Source: Mugil cephalus (Eukaryota; Chordata; Actinopteri; Mugiliformes; Mugilidae). From it: a stretch of DNA of 64,000 nt. The stretch covers positions 15,631,913 through 15,695,912 of the forward strand of contig NC_061783.1 of NCBI RefSeq assembly GCF_022458985.1, in the 5' to 3' direction. The position numbers and the translations under genes were made by a program. Below the pieces are notes generated by a model that did no database searches, was not told the DNA's origin, and saw only the letters and a list, made by a program, of their open reading frames with translations. Shown piece by piece: positions 61,641 through 64,000 of the stretch (positions are counted from its first letter, which is position 1; every line of letters starts with the position of its first letter).

Positions 61641-61905
61641 AGAATAGGCCACCTTATCATATCAAAGCTGCCCAAAGTTTTAAGTCACTTTTGAAAACAT
61701 TTGAGCAGACAATCTTCAAATGTTTTTATTGACTTTGTTTTATTTTATGTTCTATTGCCTAATTTATCTCATGTTTATTTGTTTTATATTGATTTGCATC
61801 GATTGCTGACTTATTTATACTGTTTTGCTTGTATGGCATTTTTTTTGGTTCAACTGAAGCTGCTTTTAAATGGGCCTTAGAAATAAACTTCGACTTTACT
61901 TAATA
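61641..61905 (+). mobile_element. LINE (L2-like) 3' end, fragment 2
   Basis: The frame resumes with AAQSFKSLLKTF, the end of an L2-type ORF2, followed by an AT-rich 3' UTR and 'aaataaacttcgactttact', the standard L2 tail in fish. It is the continuation of 60653-61265. Confidence 0.75.
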
Positions 61906-62039
61906 GAAAATAGTAAATGAATTACAGTCGGATGAAAACTGGCTTATATATTTCTATATTGTGACATTAACAAAATGAAACGAAAGTGTAACATTTCCTT
62001 GAAGCATGTGAGGGTAAACAGGCCAGACTTTTTTTTTTT

Positions 62040-62237
62040 TTTTTTTTTTTCCGGTGACGCCTCCGGTGGGTCACGTTGTGAGGCCGTGTCCCGTGACGCT
62101 ACCGAGGGGCGGGTTATTAACAACAGAGTCGGTCTGTTGTCGAGCTAACGATACCGAGCCACGGAGCCTGTGTGTTGTTTTGAATTTGATCGAAAGACAC
62201 CGAACGGAGGGGGGGCTAGTTTGTGCCAGTGGATAAG
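62040..62237 (+). promoter_or_regulatory. snx27: snx27 promoter and 5' UTR
   Basis: This is a sharply GC- and CpG-rich segment following a long T-run. It has GTGACGC/CGTGACGCT (CRE/ATF-like) and a GGGGCGGG SP1-type box near 62105, directly before the snx27 start codon. No TATA box. It fits a CpG-island promoter of a housekeeping gene. Confidence 0.6.
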
Positions 62238-62551
62238 ATGGCGGATGTAGGAGGCGATGAAACTCGGCCGGCTCTTCCTTCTTCGGCATCCCGGAACGGT
62301 CCGGTCGTCGGTTCGTCCGTTGGCACCGTGGGCCAGAACGCCACGACTGTAACGTCGGGTCCTCGGGTGGTGAGGATCGTCAAGTCCGAGTCCGGTTACG
62401 GTTTCAATGTTCGCGGTCAAGTCAGCGAAGGGGGACAGCTCCGGAGCATTAACGGGGAGCTGTACGCCCCTCTCCAGCATGTCAGCGCCGTTTTGCCCGG
62501 GGGTGCCGCAGACCGAGCCGGGATAGCCAAGGGTGACCGGATCCTGGAGGT
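62238..62551 (+). CDS. snx27: Sorting nexin-27, first coding exon (PDZ domain), partial
   Basis: The exon encodes about 105 residues starting [13 protein letters not shown]. After a low-complexity Ser/Thr/Gly linker comes [20 protein letters not shown], then [20 protein letters not shown], then [20 protein letters not shown] and RILEV, nearly identical to human SNX27. This is most of a class I PDZ domain, with the ligand-binding GYGFNV loop and the extended segment ([14 protein letters not shown]) used for retromer VPS26 contact. From family knowledge, SNX27 with retromer recycles PDZ-motif cargo from endosomes to the plasma membrane. The preferred donor is GAGGT|GTAAGT (62551/62552); GAG|GTGTAAG two bases earlier is possible. 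PX and FERM-like exons lie beyond the window. An upstream in-frame ATG at 62223 is less likely, since the human protein begins MADE. Confidence 0.97.
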
Positions 62552-62944
62552 GTAAGTCTGTGCGCTCAATTAATACATTCAGGGGGGGGGGGGGTGTTAG
62601 CAGGCGAGGCTAGCACTTGATGCCATTGCAGGGCATGCGATAACAACATTAGCCGTCTTCAGGGTTTCAACCGAGACGTCACTTGTATGTTACGAAAACA
62701 CACACTGGCCGTTTGACTAATTAGCCTCGGCTTGTGTGTGTGTGTGTTTGTGTGTTTAAAGCTTTTATCCAAAACACATTTGGAGACGAAGCAACGCCGA
62801 GCTGGCTAGTGTGAGTTAGCTGAGTTATCCAGAATGCTAACCAGCTAACCAGCTTACATAAGTTCTGACAACAGCCTGTGCATGTTGATTAGCTTTAGCT
62901 CGCTAGCTACTGTGTTTGGTTTGGTCGGGTCCCTGCGCACTGGC

Positions 62945-62977
<33 letters not shown>

Positions 62978-64000
62978 AGGGGCGATTCTAGGGTCAGAGC
63001 TTTAGGGGTGTTTTAATGTCAAACTGACGTTACTGTGTCACAAATCTATGATGCGGTTTACAAGATAAAGCGTTTAAATGAGAGGATGAGGTAAGAACAA
63101 TAAGTGCAACTTAAAGATATGAAGGTCAATAATAAAGAGAGGTAACCGTGACTAAGAGACAACATCATTCTAGCCAGTGTCTCTCCTGTAAGGACTGAAC
63201 CACATACTTACTCTGCAATTGTGCTGAATTTTTGAATCACGTCTAACCCTACTCCTGAAACTGGGCCAAATAACCAAACAACCATGTGTAAATGTGCAGG
63301 CGGATGGTTTGAGGCAGGAAAGACGTCCTGTATCCTTCTTTTTGAGACGACAGAGTTGCCCGAGCCTCTTGGAGAAGGTGCTCCGTCGTCCGTCCAGGCT
63401 TGATAACAGTTTGTTTAAGTGTCCTCCTCTCTGGGCGAAATTCAAAACCGCAGTCCCATTGACACTGCGTTGTCATGTGCATAATAGTGTTGATATGTGA
63501 CGTGAGTCCGTCCTCACACGGTGGTTGACGGTCTGACTGAGCCTCATATGGCAGCAGTGTTTGGTCTCCTGGTCTGGAGGACACGGACGAGCTGCAGCTG
63601 TTTACATGTGACTGTTTTAGTGATGCTTGTTAGTGTCCTTGAGTGGGATCGAAATAACGTGGCTTCATCCTGGAGACAAGTGCTTTTTGTTTGGTCACAC
63701 TTGAGATTGTTGTTAGTCTTTCTCTATGGGAGTGTTTGATGTTAATACGATTATTACTTAAACTGTATTCAAGCCTTTGACATGCAGGTGTCAAATACAC
63801 GGATCCAAGAGCCGTCCTCCAGAGGGTCTCATCTGGCCTGCAGCATGAATTTGCAAAGTGCAAAAATTAGATAGAAGACTGCATTTTTATTTATTTATTT
63901 TTTTAAATAACTGCTACTCCTTATCCTCTGTCCACTGTTTTGGTAAGAGAAGTGGACAGTGCACAACACTGAGACGCTGCTTGAGATCAAATCAGGCACT
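62552..64000 (+). other. snx27 intron 1 (to window end)
   Basis: There is no coding exon in this part. It contains a G-run near 62582-62594, a short TG tract near 62733-62754, and an ATAG tetranucleotide array. The next snx27 exon is outside the window. Confidence 0.75.
62945..62976. repeat. (ATAG)8 microsatellite
   Basis: Eight perfect ATAG units lie in snx27 intron 1. Confidence 0.95.

Noticed and set aside
1-64000. CRISPR arrays, operons, tRNA or rRNA genes, endogenous viral genes
   Set aside because: None were recognised. The window has spliced vertebrate genes and only DNA-transposon and LINE debris.

Overview
The window is vertebrate nuclear DNA and almost certainly from a ray-finned (teleost) fish. 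Genes are split by GT-AG introns, coding density is low, simple repeats are many, and there are several interspersed repeats of types I know from teleosts. No prokaryotic, CRISPR or viral gene content was seen. The species cannot be fixed from the sequence alone.

Layout: (1) efna1 (ephrin-A1), plus strand, five coding exons between 628 and 12968, with a first intron of about 10.7 kb and a long 3' UTR. (2) A gene-free stretch of about 9 kb with transposon remnants. (3) dpm3, minus strand, a single coding exon at 22453-22731 with a spliced 5' UTR. (4) A gene-free stretch of about 12 kb. (5) trim46, minus strand, 12 coding exons from 47113 down to 35232, reconstructed to 801 residues with every exon phase consistent. 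It has one GC-AG intron and a possible alternative first exon. (6) Three small plus-strand S100 calcium-binding protein genes at 49.1-50.1, 51.8-53.4 and 57.3-59.3 kb. Each has one or two non-coding 5' exons and two coding exons. (7) The first coding exon of snx27 (PDZ domain) at 62238-62551; the gene runs off the window.

The gene order joins what I recall as two human chromosome 1q neighbourhoods: EFNA1-SLC50A1-DPM3-KRTCAP2-TRIM46 (1q22), and the S100 cluster with SNX27 (1q21). I could not find slc50a1 or krtcap2 between the fish genes. The genes do not form a pathway. They are an axon-guidance ligand, a subunit of ER mannosyl-phosphate synthesis, an axonal microtubule-bundling TRIM protein, S100 calcium sensors and an endosomal sorting adaptor. 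They share ancestry of location rather than a common task.

Mobile DNA is all old and partial: four copies of one Tc1/mariner-like internally deleted family, one hAT-type MITE with an 8-bp target duplication, nested LINE fragments upstream of snx27, and several LINE tail remnants. I found no previously undescribed system. The best leads are the S100 trio, whose N-terminal EF loops differ in length (11, 13 and 14 residues), the alternative trim46 start exon, the GC-AG intron and the merged synteny.
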